Origin: Phytoseiulus persimilis
Lineage: Eukaryota; Arthropoda; Arachnida; Mesostigmata; Phytoseiidae
Reading direction: 5' to 3'
Assembly (NCBI GenBank): GCA_037576195.1
Contig: CM075101.1
Location: forward strand, 37,200,001 to 37,264,000
DNA length: 64,000 bases
A program made the translations under genes and the position numbers. Shown one piece after another: positions 46,130-57,400 of this stretch (positions within the stretch are counted from its first letter, which is position 1; each line of letters opens with the position of its first letter). The notes under the pieces are model-generated. The model was not told the origin of the DNA and did no database searches. It saw nothing but the letters and a program-made list of their open reading frames with translations.

Positions 46130-49100
46130 CCCCTACGAATCACCCCTCGAGAGTTGGAAAGTAATGGCCAGATTGGTCTCGGAATCACCCCTCCAGAGAT
46201 GGAAAGTGATAGCCAAATTGGTCTCGGAATCACCCCTCGAGAGTTGGAAAGTAATGGCCAGATTGGTCTCGGAATCACCCCTCCAGAGATGGAAAGTGAT
46301 AGCCAGATTGGTCTCGGAATCACCCCTCGAGAGTTGGAAAGTAATGGCCAGATTGGTCTCGGAATCACCCCTCCAGAGTTGGAAAGTAATGGCCAGATTG
46401 CTCCCGGAATCATCCCTCCAGAGTTGGAAAGTAATGGCCAGATTGGTCCCGGAATCATCCCTCCAGAGTTGGGAAGTAATGGCCAGATTGGTCTCGGAAT
46501 CACCCCTCCAGAGTTGGAAAGTAATGGCCAGATTGGTCCCGGAATCACCCCTCCGGAGTTGGAAAGTAATGGCCAGATTGGTCTCGGAATCACCCCTCCA
46601 GAGTTGGAAAGTAATGGCCAGATTGGTCTCGGAATCACACCTCCAGAGTTGGGAAGTAATGGCCAGATTGGTCTCGGAATCACCCCTCCAGAGTTGGAAA
46701 GTAATGGCCAGATTGGTCCCGGAATCACCCCTCCGGAGTTGGAAAGTAATGGCCAGATTGGTCTCGGAATCACCCCTCCAGAGATGGAAAGTGATAGCCA
46801 GATTGGTCTCGGAATCACCCCTCGAGAGTTGGAAAGTAATGGCCAGATTGGTCTCGGAATCACCCCTCCAGAGTTGGAAAGTAATGGCCAGATTGCTCCC
46901 GGAATCATCCCTCCAGAGTTGGAAAGTAATGGCCAGATTGGTCCCGGAATCATCCCTCCAGAGTTGGGAAGTAATGGCCAGATTGGTCTCGGAATCACCC
47001 CTCCAGAGTTGGAAAGTAATGGCCAGATTGGTCCCGGAATCACCCCTCCAGAGTTGGGAAGTAATGGCCAGATTGGTCTCGGAATCACCCCTCCAGAGTT
47101 GGAAAGTAATGGCCAGATTGGTCTCGGAATCACCCCTCCAGAGTTGGAAAGTAATGGCCAGATTGGTCTCGGAATCATCCCTCCAGAGTTGGAAAGTAAT
47201 GGCCAGATTGGTCTCGGAATCACCACTCCAGAGTTGGAAAGTAATGGCCAGATTGGTCTCGGAATCACCCCTCCAGAGTTGGAAAGTAATGGCCAGATTG
47301 GTCTCGGAATCACCCCTCCAGAGCTGGAAATTAATGGCCAGATTGGTCCCGGAATCACCCCTCCAGAGTTGGAAAGTGATAGCCAGATTGGTCTCGGAAT
47401 CACCCCTCCAGAGTTGGAAAGTAATGGCCAGATTGGTCTCGGAATCACCCCTCCAGAGTTGGAAAGTAATGGCCAGATTGGTCTCGGAATCACCCCTCCA
47501 GAGTTGGAAAGTAATGGCCAGATTGGTCCCGGAATCACCCCTCCAGAGTTGGAAAGTAATGGCCAGATTGGTCCCAGAATCACCCCTCCAGAGTTGGAAA
47601 GTAATGGCCAGATTGGTCTCGGAATCAGCCCTCCAGAGTTGGAAAGTAATGGCCAGATTGGTCTCGGAATCAGCCCTCCAGAGTTGGAAAGTGATAGCCA
47701 GATTGGTCTCGGAATCACCCCTCCAGAGTTGGAAAGTAATGGCCAGATTGGTCTCGGAATCACCCCTCCAGAGTTGGAAAGTAATGGCCAGATTGGTCTC
47801 GGAATCACCCCTCCAGAGTTGGAAAGTAATGGCCAGATTGGTCTCGGAATCACCCCTCCAGAGTTGGAAAGTAATGGCCAGATTGGTCCCGGAATCACCC
47901 CTCCAGAGTTGGAAAGTAATGGCCAGATTGGTCTCGGAATCACCCCTCCAGAGTTGGAAAGTAATGGCCAGATTGGTCTCGGAATCACCCCTCCAGAGTT
48001 GGAAAGTAATGGCCAGATTGGTCCCGGAATCACCCCTCCAGAGTTGGGAAGTGATAGCCAGATTGGTCTCGGAATCACCCCTCCAGAGTTGGAAAGTAAT
48101 GGCCAGATCGGTCCCGGAATCACCCCTCCAGAGTTGGAAAGTGATAGCCAGATTGGTCTCGGAATCACCCCTCCAGAGTTGGAAAGTAATGGCCAGATTG
48201 GTCTCGGAATCACCCCTCCAGAGCTGGAAAGTAATGGCCAGATTGGTCCCGGAATCACCCCTCCAGAGTTGGAAAGTTATGGCCAGATTGGTCTCGGAAT
48301 CACCCCTCCAGAGTTGGAAAGTAATGGCCAGATTGGTCTCGGAATCACCCCTCCAGAGTTGGAAAGTAATGGCCAGATTGGTCCCGGAATCACCCCTCCA
48401 GAGTTGGAAAGTAATGGCCAGATTGGTCTCGGAATCATCCCTCCAGAGTTGGAAAGTGATAGCCAGATTGGTCTCGGAATCACCCCTCCAGAGTTGGAAA
48501 GTAATGGCCAGATTGGTCTCGGAATCACCCCTCCAGAGTTGGAAAGTAATGGCCAGATTGGTCTCGGAATCACCCCTCCAGAGTTGGAAAGTAATGGCCA
48601 GATTGGTCTCGGAATCACCCCTCCAGAGTTGGAAAGTAATGGCCAGATTGGTCTCGGAATCACCCCTCCAGAGCTGGAAAGTAATGGCCAGATTGGTCCC
48701 GGAATCACCCCTCCAGAGTTGGAAAGTTATGGCCAGATTGGTCTCGGAATCACCACTCCAGAGTTGGAAAGTAATGGCCAGATTGGTCTCGGAATCACCC
48801 CTCCAGAGTTGGAAAGTAATGGCCAGATTGGTCTCGGAATCACCCCTCCAGAGCTGGAAATTAATGGCCAGATTGGTCCCGGAATCACCCCTCCAGAGTT
48901 GGAAAGTGATAGCCAGATTGGTCTCGGAATCACCCCTCCAGAGTTGGAAAGTAATGGCCAGATTGGTCTCGGAATCACCCCTCCAGAGTTGGAAAGTAAT
49001 GGCCAGATTGGTCTCGGAATCACCCCTCCAGAGTTGGAAAGTAATGGCCAGATTGGTCCCGGAATCACCCCTCCAGAGTTGGAAAGTAATGGCCAGATTG

Positions 49101-50570
49101 GTCTCGGAATCAGCCCTCCAGAGTTGGAAAGTAATGGCCAGATTGGTCCCGGAATCACCCCTACAGAGATGGAAAGTGATAGCCAGATTGGTCTCGGAAT
49201 CACCCCTCCAGAGTTGGGAAGTAATGGCCAGATTGGTCTCGGAATCACCCCTCCAGAGTTGGAAAGTAATGGCCAGATTGGTCTCGGAATCACCCCTCCA
49301 GAGTTGGAAAGTAATGGCCAGATTGGTCTCGGAATCACCCCTCCAGAGTTGGAAAGTAATGGCCAGATTGGTCTCGGAATCACCCCTCCAGAGTTGGAAA
49401 GTAATGGCAAGATTGGTCTCGGAATCACCCCTCCAGAGTTGGAAAGTAATGGCCAGATTGGTCCCGGAATCACCCCTCCAGAGATGGAAAGTGATAGCCA
49501 GATTGGTCTCGGAATCACCCCTCCAGAGTTGGAAAGTAATGGCCAGATTGGTCTCGGAATCACCCCTCCAGGGTTGGAAAGTAATGGCCAGATTGGTCTC
49601 GGAATCACCCCTCCAGAGTTGGAAAGTAATGGCCAGATTGGTCTCGGAATCACCCCTCCAGAGTTGGAAAGTAATGGCCAGATTGGTCTCGGAATCACCC
49701 CTCCAGAGTTGGAAAGTAATGGCCAGATTGGTCCCGGAATCACCCCTCCAGAGTTGGAAAGTAATGGCCAGATTGGTCTCGGAATCAGCCCTCCAGAGTT
49801 GGAAAGTAATGGCCAGATTGGTCCCGGAATCACCCCTACAGAGATGGAAAGTGATAGCCAGATTGGTCTCGGAATCACCCCTCCAGAGTTGGGAAGTAAT
49901 GGCCAGATTGGTCTCGGAATCACCCCTCCAGAGTTGGAAAGTAATGGCCAGATTGGTCTCGGAATCACCCCTCCAGAGTTGGAAAGTAATGGCCAGATTG
50001 GTCTCGGAATCACCCCTCCAGAGTTGGAAAGTAATGGCCAGATTGGTCTCGGAATCACCCCTCCAGAGTTGGAAAGTAATGGCAAGATTGGTCTCGGAAT
50101 CACCCCTCCAGAGTTGGAAAGTAATGGCCAGATTGGTCCCGGAATCACCCCTCCAGAGATGGAAAGTGATAGCCAGATTGGTCTCGGAATCACCCCTCCA
50201 GAGTTGGAAAGTAATGGCCAGATTGGTCTCGGAATCACCCCTCCAGGGTTGGAAAGTAATGGCCAGATTGGTCTCGGAATCACCCCTCCAGAGTTGGAAA
50301 GTAATGGCCAGATTGGTCTCGGAATCACCCCTCCAGAGTTGGAAAGTAATGGCCAGATTGGTCTCGGAATCACCCCTCCAGAGTTGGAAAGTAATGGCCA
50401 GATTGGTCCCGGAATCACCCCTCCAGAGATGGAAAGTGATAGCCAGATTGGTCTCGGAATCACCCCTCCAGAGTTGGAAAGTAATGGCCAGATTGGTCTC
50501 GGAATCACCCCTCCAGGGTTGGAAAGTAATGGCCAGATTGGTCTCGGAATCACCCCTCCAGAGTTGGGAG
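46130..50570 (+). repeat. 45-bp minisatellite array b, about 99 units
   Basis: A near-uniform tandem array. 45 is divisible by 3 and the monomer lacks stops in four of six frames, so very long open frames exist on both strands. The + frames read ARLVSESPLQSWKVM and GQIGLGITPPELESN per unit; the - frames read GDSETNLAITFQLWR and PRPIWPLLSNSGGVI. Variant units recur at 675 bp (15 units, e.g. cagccctcc at 49,111 and 49,786), 495 bp (11 units) and 1,530 bp (34 units), showing higher-order duplication. No start context or conservation supports translation. Confidence 0.95.
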
Positions 50571-51080
50571 TGAAATCGAAGCAGAACGAGCGGACGTGTT
50601 TCTGGAACGGCTCCAGAAGACTTACGTTCCAAAGAAGTTTTCGAGGTCAGAACCCAGCGCAGTGAAGTGTGTTCGGAAGCGGGAGTGGAGAGTCACGGAA
50701 GTAACGACTGAGCCGCGCGTTTTTCTTCGCCGGATTTCGCCGCAAACTCCAGCAACTCACTACCCAGCTACGGCCAATACCCGCAAGGGTAGACACACCC
50801 AGCTAACTCAGCACTGGGCTGTCGAAACGTACTTCTATCCGTGCCCACAGGTGACTGAAGTAGGTACTCAGAAGCCACCCCAAGACCAAATCGTGTGTCT
50901 TCCCCGGGAGAAAAGAGAAGTTTTCCACCTTTTCGCCGAATCACCTCGGACCATCCCATCACGAGGAGGCCTTTAGGCGGGCGTTCCAACAGACGCGGGA
51001 GACAACGGAGGACCGCGAGACGGTAGCACCTGACTCGAGAAAGCGGGGAACTCCAAACTCGAAATCAGCAAAGAGCTCCA

Positions 51081-51099
51081 CCCCCCCCCCCCCCCCCCC
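51081..51099 (+). repeat. Homopolymer C19 in the retrotransposon 5' region
   Basis: A run of 19 C interrupts the presumed N-terminal part of ORF1. The frame upstream (HHEEAFRRAFQQTRE at about 50,957-51,001) is the same as ORF1 at the current tract length, so slippage here would switch the frame on or off. The tract length is also a likely sequencing-error site. Confidence 0.8.
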
Positions 51100-51118
51100 T
51101 CCCCCGAGGAAGGCAGAA

Positions 51119-53188
51119 GTGGCGGAAGCGGCAAGATCAAACGAGCCTATCAAGTCCAGCATAGCAGTCCCAGGAACCTCGCAAGGATTCCCGACTCAAG
51201 AAAAAATCGAGAGGAGACGGGGCCAGACCCTGCTAGCCAAGCGGAAAACACCCATCTCACCTCCGGAGTCGGACACCGACGAAAGAGTGAAAACAAACGA
51301 CCTCGAGGCGTCGATAAAAGAAGTGGTGAACGCTACGATTGGAAACAACATCGCGAAACTGAAAGGTTGCGAGGTGCAGAACACAGCCAAGGAAGTCAAA
51401 GCGATCACGAGAGAACTCCTCATGGGAACTAGAAAGCTCGAAACACAGCTGATAACCCTGATACAGAAGCAAATCAGGCAGGAACTCCTAGAACAGACCA
51501 AAGAGATCGATCGACTCAACACCGAACTAGAAAGCAATAAGGCAGAATACGCTACAGCTCTGGAAAAGGCTCAGCAGAAGATCGAGAAGCTGAAAGAAGA
51601 GAGAGAGAACCCGAACCTCCCCGGCTCCACAAACCACAAGAAGGGCCGAGAAGCCGAGATCACCAGCAGGATAAGGCAACTACTGCCGCAACTCAAAACC
51701 TTCGACGACCTTGCAAAGCTGATAGAGGAACCGTGGCCGAGAGCGGCATTCGAAAACATAAGACTGGCGAAAACAGGCATCGGAAGCGCGAGGAGATGTA
51801 GAGCTTTACTCTGCCTAGAGCAGGACGAGGATCCGCGCACGGCAAACGTCATCCAGCAAATAGCGAAGACTTTCCCAGCGGTGAAGGACCTCAGCAAACT
51901 CGAAGCAGGAAAGGTCGCCACGACAACGGCACTCCTGTCACCCACCCTGGTGGAGGAAGGAGAAGCAGCCCCTGCTGAAGAAAGACATACGCTCATCGTG
52001 GCCAAACTCAATAAAGAAGCAACAACCGTCGATATCGCAGAAGTCATACAGAAGGTTGCAGTCAAGGTCACGGAAGCCAATCTCGGAGATGATGGGGAGG
52101 TCCTCATACAAATCCCCGGCAACTCTGAACTCTCAAAGTACGGGAAGATCGCGGAAGCAGTGTGGACAAAAAACTCCATCAAATCGAAGGCATCCATCTC
52201 CCTGAAAATCAACTCGACACATGAGACGGCAAAGGTCGAAAACAAGAAAATGCCAAAGAAGACTACCCACAGCACGGTCCTAGTCAGGAAAGGAGATGCC
52301 TCTTTTGCCGACGTACTACGCAAACTCCGCACCGAAGTCAGCGACGACAAACAGCATGCGCTAGGAGTCAAGATACAAGGTGTGCACCAGACGGAGGACG
52401 GCCTACAACTGCAAGTGAAGGAACAAAAGAGAGGGGGTCAAGGAAGACTCGCCCAATTCATCAAGGAAGAAGTCAAATTCGGAGCACTGATCAAAGCGGC
52501 GCCCTTGAGCACGACAGTCATTGTCACCGGGATGGACCTAGTAACCACCAAAGAGGAACTTGAAGGAGCAATCTGTAAAGCACTCGGAGCCACAAACCCT
52601 GACGGTGAGAGGTTCAAGGTCGGCGCCGTCGCAACCTCTACGGGACGGGGAGGCAGTTCTTCGATAGTCCGGATGAACAAAAACGACGCAGAGCGACTGA
52701 TCAAGATAGGCACCATCAAGGTCTTCTTCAACACATGTAGGGTCAGGGAATGGATAAGGCTGCCTGTCTGCTTCAAGTGTCAAGAAGTCGGACATCGAGC
52801 AACAGCATGCACAGCAACCGAAATCAGAGAGAAACAGTGCTATAAGTGCGGGAAGCCTGGACATCTAAGCAAAGCGTGCTCCACGGGCAATCTCACATCA
52901 CGCGAGACCGTCACACGCAATGCCTGCAGAGAAGAGGGACACTCCTCATATTCTATGACCTGCCCGGAATACAAGAAGAAGCTGAAACTATACCAGAGAC
53001 GCACAAACTTTGCAGCAACCGCCGATGAAGCACGAGAAGTGGCCACCAGCACAGAGAAGCAGTCTCCCCACCCAGAAGAAGCCACGACAGCAGATGCCAC
53101 CACTCCTGAGGGAAGCAACCCGGAAGGAGAATGCAGCGTCATCGGGAGCAGAGGCAAGACGATCGGAAAAACAAATAACCCACAATGA
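51119..53188 (+). CDS. Retrotransposon ORF1, gag-like with CCHC zinc knuckles
   Basis: A 689-codon frame, possibly longer at the N-terminus because the frame stays open upstream and 51119 is GTG. The first 180 residues or so are Lys/Glu-rich with a probable coiled coil (around QLITLIQKQIRQELLEQTKE). Near the C-terminus are knuckles CFKCQEVGHRATAC and CYKCGKPGHLSKAC, then a third with a missing first Cys (NACREEGHSSYSMTC). Such proteins bind element RNA and assemble it into RNPs. ORF1 overlaps the ORF2 start by four bases (ATGA), a common R1-type arrangement. Confidence 0.85.
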   Translation: MAEAARSNEPIKSSIAVPGTSQGFPTQEKIERRRGQTLLAKRKTPISPPESDTDERVKTNDLEASIKEVVNATIGNNIAKLKGCEVQNTAKEVKAITRELLMGTRKLETQLITLIQKQIRQELLEQTKEIDRLNTELESNKAEYATALEKAQQKIEKLKEERENPNLPGSTNHKKGREAEITSRIRQLLPQLKTFDDLAKLIEEPWPRAAFENIRLAKTGIGSARRCRALLCLEQDEDPRTANVIQQIAKTFPAVKDLSKLEAGKVATTTALLSPTLVEEGEAAPAEERHTLIVAKLNKEATTVDIAEVIQKVAVKVTEANLGDDGEVLIQIPGNSELSKYGKIAEAVWTKNSIKSKASISLKINSTHETAKVENKKMPKKTTHSTVLVRKGDASFADVLRKLRTEVSDDKQHALGVKIQGVHQTEDGLQLQVKEQKRGGQGRLAQFIKEEVKFGALIKAAPLSTTVIVTGMDLVTTKEELEGAICKALGATNPDGERFKVGAVATSTGRGGSSSIVRMNKNDAERLIKIGTIKVFFNTCRVREWIRLPVCFKCQEVGHRATACTATEIREKQCYKCGKPGHLSKACSTGNLTSRETVTRNACREEGHSSYSMTCPEYKKKLKLYQRRTNFAATADEAREVATSTEKQSPHPEEATTADATTPEGSNPEGECSVIGSRGKTIGKTNNPQ

Positions 53189-54852
53189 TGATGAAAGTCC
53201 TCCAGATAAATATGAACCGCGCAAGAGCGGCTCACGCAGTCTTGGAAGACAGGATCAGGAGAGAAAATGTACATATTTGTATACTCAGCGAAGTGAACCG
53301 GAATATATCATCACAGAGAGGCAAAGCGGACGAGGGATGGGTGGCAGATGAGTCGGGGGACACGGCAATCTGGGTCGACACAAGAAGAGTCAGAGTCAAA
53401 TCCAAGAACTCCACGCAAGGTATGACCGAGATCATTCTGGCAGATGACACCCTAATCCTCAGCTGCTATTTTTCACCGAACAAGACGCAAGAGGAATTCG
53501 AAGAATACCTCGAGAGTCTGGTGACCCGTACTCAGAACCCGCAACAACGCATCCTAGTGGCCGGGGATTTCAACGCCTCATCCGCAACATGGAGAGCAAA
53601 GATCACAAATGCAAGAGGAACAAGTTTGGAACTCGCCTTCGCGACGGCAGGACTGTATATAATCAATGACGGGGACTCCCCGACCTTCCGAAGAGGCCCG
53701 CAAGAATCTCACATCGATCTCACAGCAACAACATGCCCAGCAGACATCGAAGAATGGGCAATAAACGACGACACTGAGTCCCTCAGCGATCACCTATACG
53801 TGGAGTACACCCTACGGGGGGCTCTCCTCGCCGAGACACAGAGGGCCTACAGCTCGAGGCACCTAGACAAGCACACGTTGACCGAATACATCGACGCCAG
53901 ATGCAAGGCAATTCAGGAAGAGGATCTGCCGGTAAACAACCAGGTTCTCTCCGACATTCTCCACGGGGCATGCACCGAGGCCGCTCTTGGGCTCCCTCAC
54001 AGACGGAAAGGCAAGAAACCCACACACTGGTGGACAAAAGAAATCGCAGACCTAAGGAAAACCTGCATCGCAGCCAGAAGAAACTACACCCGAACAAGGA
54101 GAAAGCATAACAGAGACGAGGAAGCGATCCGAGCCGAGAGGGAGCACCTTAGAAACTACACTGCGGCGAAGAGAGCTTACCAAAATAGCATCCTCGCGGC
54201 CAAACGAAAGTCATGGAAGCAACAACAATACGGATTCAGGAGAGGCAAGTCGACCCTGACCGCAGTGAAGGAAGTCATAAACGCTGTCAACGCTGAGAAG
54301 CAGAAGCCGTCACACAGAAGGAAACGGATAATCCTAGTACTCCTAGACATCAAAAATGCATTCAACTCGATCGAATGGGACATCATTTTCAACAGCCTCC
54401 GAAAACGTCAGATTTCTCCCTATCTTCGAAGAATTATTAGCTCGTACTTACAAGACCGTAGCATCAAGGACGACGAGGGTATCGTTCACCAAATGACAGC
54501 AGGCGTTCCACAGGGCTCGGTGCTAGGGCCGACCCTGTGGAACGTAGCCTATGATGACGTTCTCCGAGAAGACCACCCAGAGGGCGCGACGGCTATTGCC
54601 TTTGCGGACGACCTTGCTCTACTGGTCAAAGCCTCCTCGGTCCAAGACCTGGAAACCACCACGCAAGCCACCATAGACTGCATCGCTCACTGGATCCGCA
54701 AGAACAAGCTCAAACTAGCCCCTGAAAAAACAGAAGCAGTAATGTTGATAAAGAGAAGAAGAGAACCCCTCCCGAAGGTCCAGTGGAAGGTCACGAAGTC
54801 GCCGTACAGAAATCGGCCAAATACCTCGGGATGCATCTCCAGGAGCGTCTGA
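53185..54852 (+). pseudogene. Retrotransposon ORF2, endonuclease plus partial reverse transcriptase
   Basis: The N-terminal 210 residues are an apurinic-type endonuclease: QINMNRA, LSEVNR, AGDFNASS, SHIDLTA and SLSDHLYVEY are its active-site blocks. The RT begins abruptly at QYGFRRGKST after KRKSWK, so the first RT blocks (fingers, perhaps 130 residues) are missing. Remaining motifs are LLDIKNAFNS, GVPQGSVLGP, the catalytic AFADDLALL and LKLAPEKTE. The frame is lost near 54,780. The enzyme would nick target DNA and prime reverse transcription, but this copy cannot. Confidence 0.85.
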
Positions 54853-55712
54853 CCGGGGTCATCCACATCGACACGGTGGCACGCAAGGCCATGAGAGCGG
54901 CGACGGACATCGCCAGAATCCTACCGAGAACCTATGGAGCAACCGAACCACAGAGGAGGATCCTGGCGACAATCGCCGAATCCATCGCTCTCTACGGTGC
55001 ACCAATATAGAGCCCGGATGCACTGAAACTCCAGAAGAATCGGAACCTTCTTGAAAGGGCACAGAGAGTCGGCGCCGTTCGAATAACGAGAGCATACTGA
55101 ACGGTTTCCACAGCAGCACTCCTCGTGCTTGCACGGACCACACCATGGCCTCTGCTGGCCGAAGAGAGAACACTGATCTTCAAACAGAATGAAATACGAG
55201 ACCGAGACCACGTCTCCGACGAAGAGGAAGAAGAGGCACGAACGGATGAACAGATAAAGGACGAAATCCAACAGAAGTGGCAGAGGACGTGGGATTCTAG
55301 CACCAAAGGCAGATGGACACACGCCTGCATACCCAACATAAAGGAGTGGTACGAAAGGAAGCACGGCGATCTCACTTACCACACAACTCAGGTCCTGACG
55401 GGACACGGGAACTTCGAAAAGTACCTGCACTTCCTGAAGAAATCGCAAAGTCCAACTTGCATCCTTTGCACCTCAGGCCGAGAAGACGACCCAACACACA
55501 CGATCCTAGAATGTGAAGGACTGAGACAACCAAGAGTAGCTCTGGCGAACGAATTCAGCAGCATCCCGGAGATCGTCAAAAAGATGATGCTCTCCGAAGA
55601 AGAATGGAGGCACCTATCAAGGAAGATAGGATGCATCATGAAGAAGAAGGAGGCACTCTACCGGAACAGACAGCCCAACCAACCACAAGCAGCCACAGCG
55701 AATCCGACGTGA
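54783..55712 (+). pseudogene. Retrotransposon ORF2, C-terminal part, interrupted
   Basis: Continues ORF2 in another frame: KSAKYLGMHL is the RT thumb start, followed by LYGAPI and a TAG (55008-55010), RITRAY and a TGA (55098-55100), then a CCHC knuckle CILCTSGREDDPTHTILEC near residue 110 of the last segment. All pieces share one frame, so two point nonsense changes plus one upstream frameshift explain the breaks. Confidence 0.8.
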
Positions 55713-55940
55713 TTGGACTCCGCTGAACTCGAAGTGAAACAGAAATGGACTGACCGCGAAGACGACAACCAATGAAGACTCTACCCCGCATGGAAGTAAT
55801 ACACAACGAGACACCGTCCCAAGACATCGTCCCGACTTCCCAGCGAGGGTAAGAGAAAGGGAGAGAGTTTTAGAGGAATCACCTCACTGCCAGGGCAAAG
55901 GACTATATGTCCAACCAGCCGGCCTTTGGCCGACTGGAGT

Positions 55941-56030
55941 CGGCCGCGCTGCGCGCGGTTGGACGGCGCTCCCTGCCACCGAGGCACTTTTCTCTCCCTT
56001 CACTGGGTCAGCATTCTGATTTTGAAAAAT
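55941..56030 (+). repeat. Repeat 'head' preceding a minisatellite array, copy 2
   Basis: Same 90-bp sequence as at 45151, preceded by ggcctttggccgactggagt with nested small palindromes. Array c begins immediately after. A weaker relative lies at about 43,995-44,100 (ttcggccgactggactcgg... ggtcagc), without an array. Confidence 0.7.
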
Positions 56031-56820
56031 ATGGCCAGATTGACCCCGGAATCACCCCTCCACAGTTGGGAAGTGATGCTCAGATTGGTCTCGGAATCAC
56101 CCCTCCAGAGTTGGGAAGTAATGCTCAGATTGGTCTCGGAATCACCCCTCCAGAGTCGGAAAGTAATGCTCAGATTTGTCTCGGGATCACCCCTCCAGAG
56201 TTGGGAAGTAATGCTCAGATTTGTCTCGGAATCACCCCTCCAGAGTTGGGAAGTGATGCTCAGATTGGTCTCGGAATCACCCCTCCAGAGTTGGGAAGTA
56301 ATGCTCAGATTGGTCTCGGAATCACCCCTCCAGAGTTGAGAAGTAATGCTCAGATTGGTCTCGGAATCACCCCCCCCCAGAGTTGGGAAGTAATGGTCAG
56401 ATTGGTCTCGGAATCACCCCTCCAGAGTTGGGAAGTAATGCTCAGATTGCTCTCGGAATCACCCCTTCAGAGTTGAGAAGTAATGCTCAGATTGGTCTCG
56501 GAATCACCCCCCCCCAGAGTTGGGAAGTAATGGTCAGATTGGTCTCGGAATCACCCCTCCAGAGTTGGGAAGTAATGCTCAGATTGGTCTCGGAATCACC
56601 CCTCCACGTTTTGAAAAGTATGGTCAGATTGGTTCTAGAATCACCCCTCCACGTTTTGAAAAGTATGGTCAGATTGGTTCTAGATTCACCCCTCCACGTT
56701 TTGAAAAGTATGGTCAGATTGGTTCTAGAATCACCCCTCCAGCTTTTGAAAAGTATAGTCAGACTCGTACCGGAATCACCTCTCCAGACTCGGGAGAGTA
56801 TGTTCAGATTGGTCCCAGAA
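56030..56820 (+). repeat. 45-bp minisatellite array c, about 17 units
   Basis: Units mostly carry TTGGGAAGTAATGCTCAG, with a late subset CACGTTTTGAAAAGTATGGTCA. Two units have extra Cs (cacccccccccag at about 56,368 and 56,505) that shift the frame. Units therefore form local subfamilies distinct from array b. Confidence 0.9.
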
Positions 56821-56845
56821 TCACCTTCATGTCTTTCAGAAAAAG

Positions 56846-56921
56846 TGCGGACAAATTGACAAACTGACAAACTAACAAACTGACAAACTGACAAACTAAC
56901 AAACTGACAAACTGACAGACT
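56846..56921 (+). repeat. 8-bp tandem repeat (acaaactg)
   Basis: About nine copies of acaaactg/acaaacta between arrays c and d. Confidence 0.8.
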
Positions 56922-57002
56922 AAGCCGATTATATATAGTAAGGATCTCGCGCGTCCGAAGGGATTTCTCTCTTCCCTGAGGGCATTTGACACCCAAAAAA
57001 AA

Positions 57003-57400
57003 AAGAGTTGGAAAGTAATGGCCAGATTGGTCTCGGAATCACCCCTCCAGAGTTGGAAAGTAATGGCCAGATTGGTCTCAGAATCACCCCTCCAGAGTTG
57101 GAAAGTAATGCTCAGATTGGTCTCGGAATCACCCCTGCAGAGTTGGAAAGTAGTGGCCAGATTGGTCTCGGAATCATCCCTCCAGAGTTGGAAAGTAATG
57201 GCCAGATTGGTCTCGGAATCATCCCTCCAGAGTGGGAAAGTGATAGCCAGATTGGTCTCGGAATCACCCTTCCAGAGTTGGAAAGTAATGGCCAGATTGG
57301 TCTCGGAATCACCCCTCCAGAGTTGGAAAGTAATGGCCAGATTGGTCTCGGAATCACCCCTCCAGAGTTGCAAAGTAATGGCCAGATTGGTCTTGGAATG
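57003..57400 (+). repeat. 45-bp minisatellite array d, about 9 units
   Basis: Unit type GGCCAGATTGGTCTCGGAAT as in array b. The array ends inside a unit and passes directly, in frame, into reverse-transcriptase sequence at about 57,400. Confidence 0.9.

Larger units (their letters stand above)
50571..55870 (+). mobile_element. R1-clade-like non-LTR retrotransposon, degenerate
   Basis: The layout is a 5' region, gag-like ORF1 (51119-53188), and ORF2 with endonuclease and reverse transcriptase (53185-55712), then a short 3' tail. Endonuclease first, no RNase H and a C-terminal CCHC knuckle fit the R1 superfamily. The copy is dead: internal RT deletion, a frameshift near 54,780, and nonsense codons at 55,008 and 55,098. 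Both sides are bounded by 45-bp minisatellite or its head. Exact ends and target duplications were not determined. Confidence 0.85.

Noticed and set aside
45972-50665. Open frames of about 1,500 codons on both strands across the minisatellite
   Set aside because: They result from a 45-bp unit without stops in four frames. There is no start context, and mirrored frames on the opposite strand are equally open.
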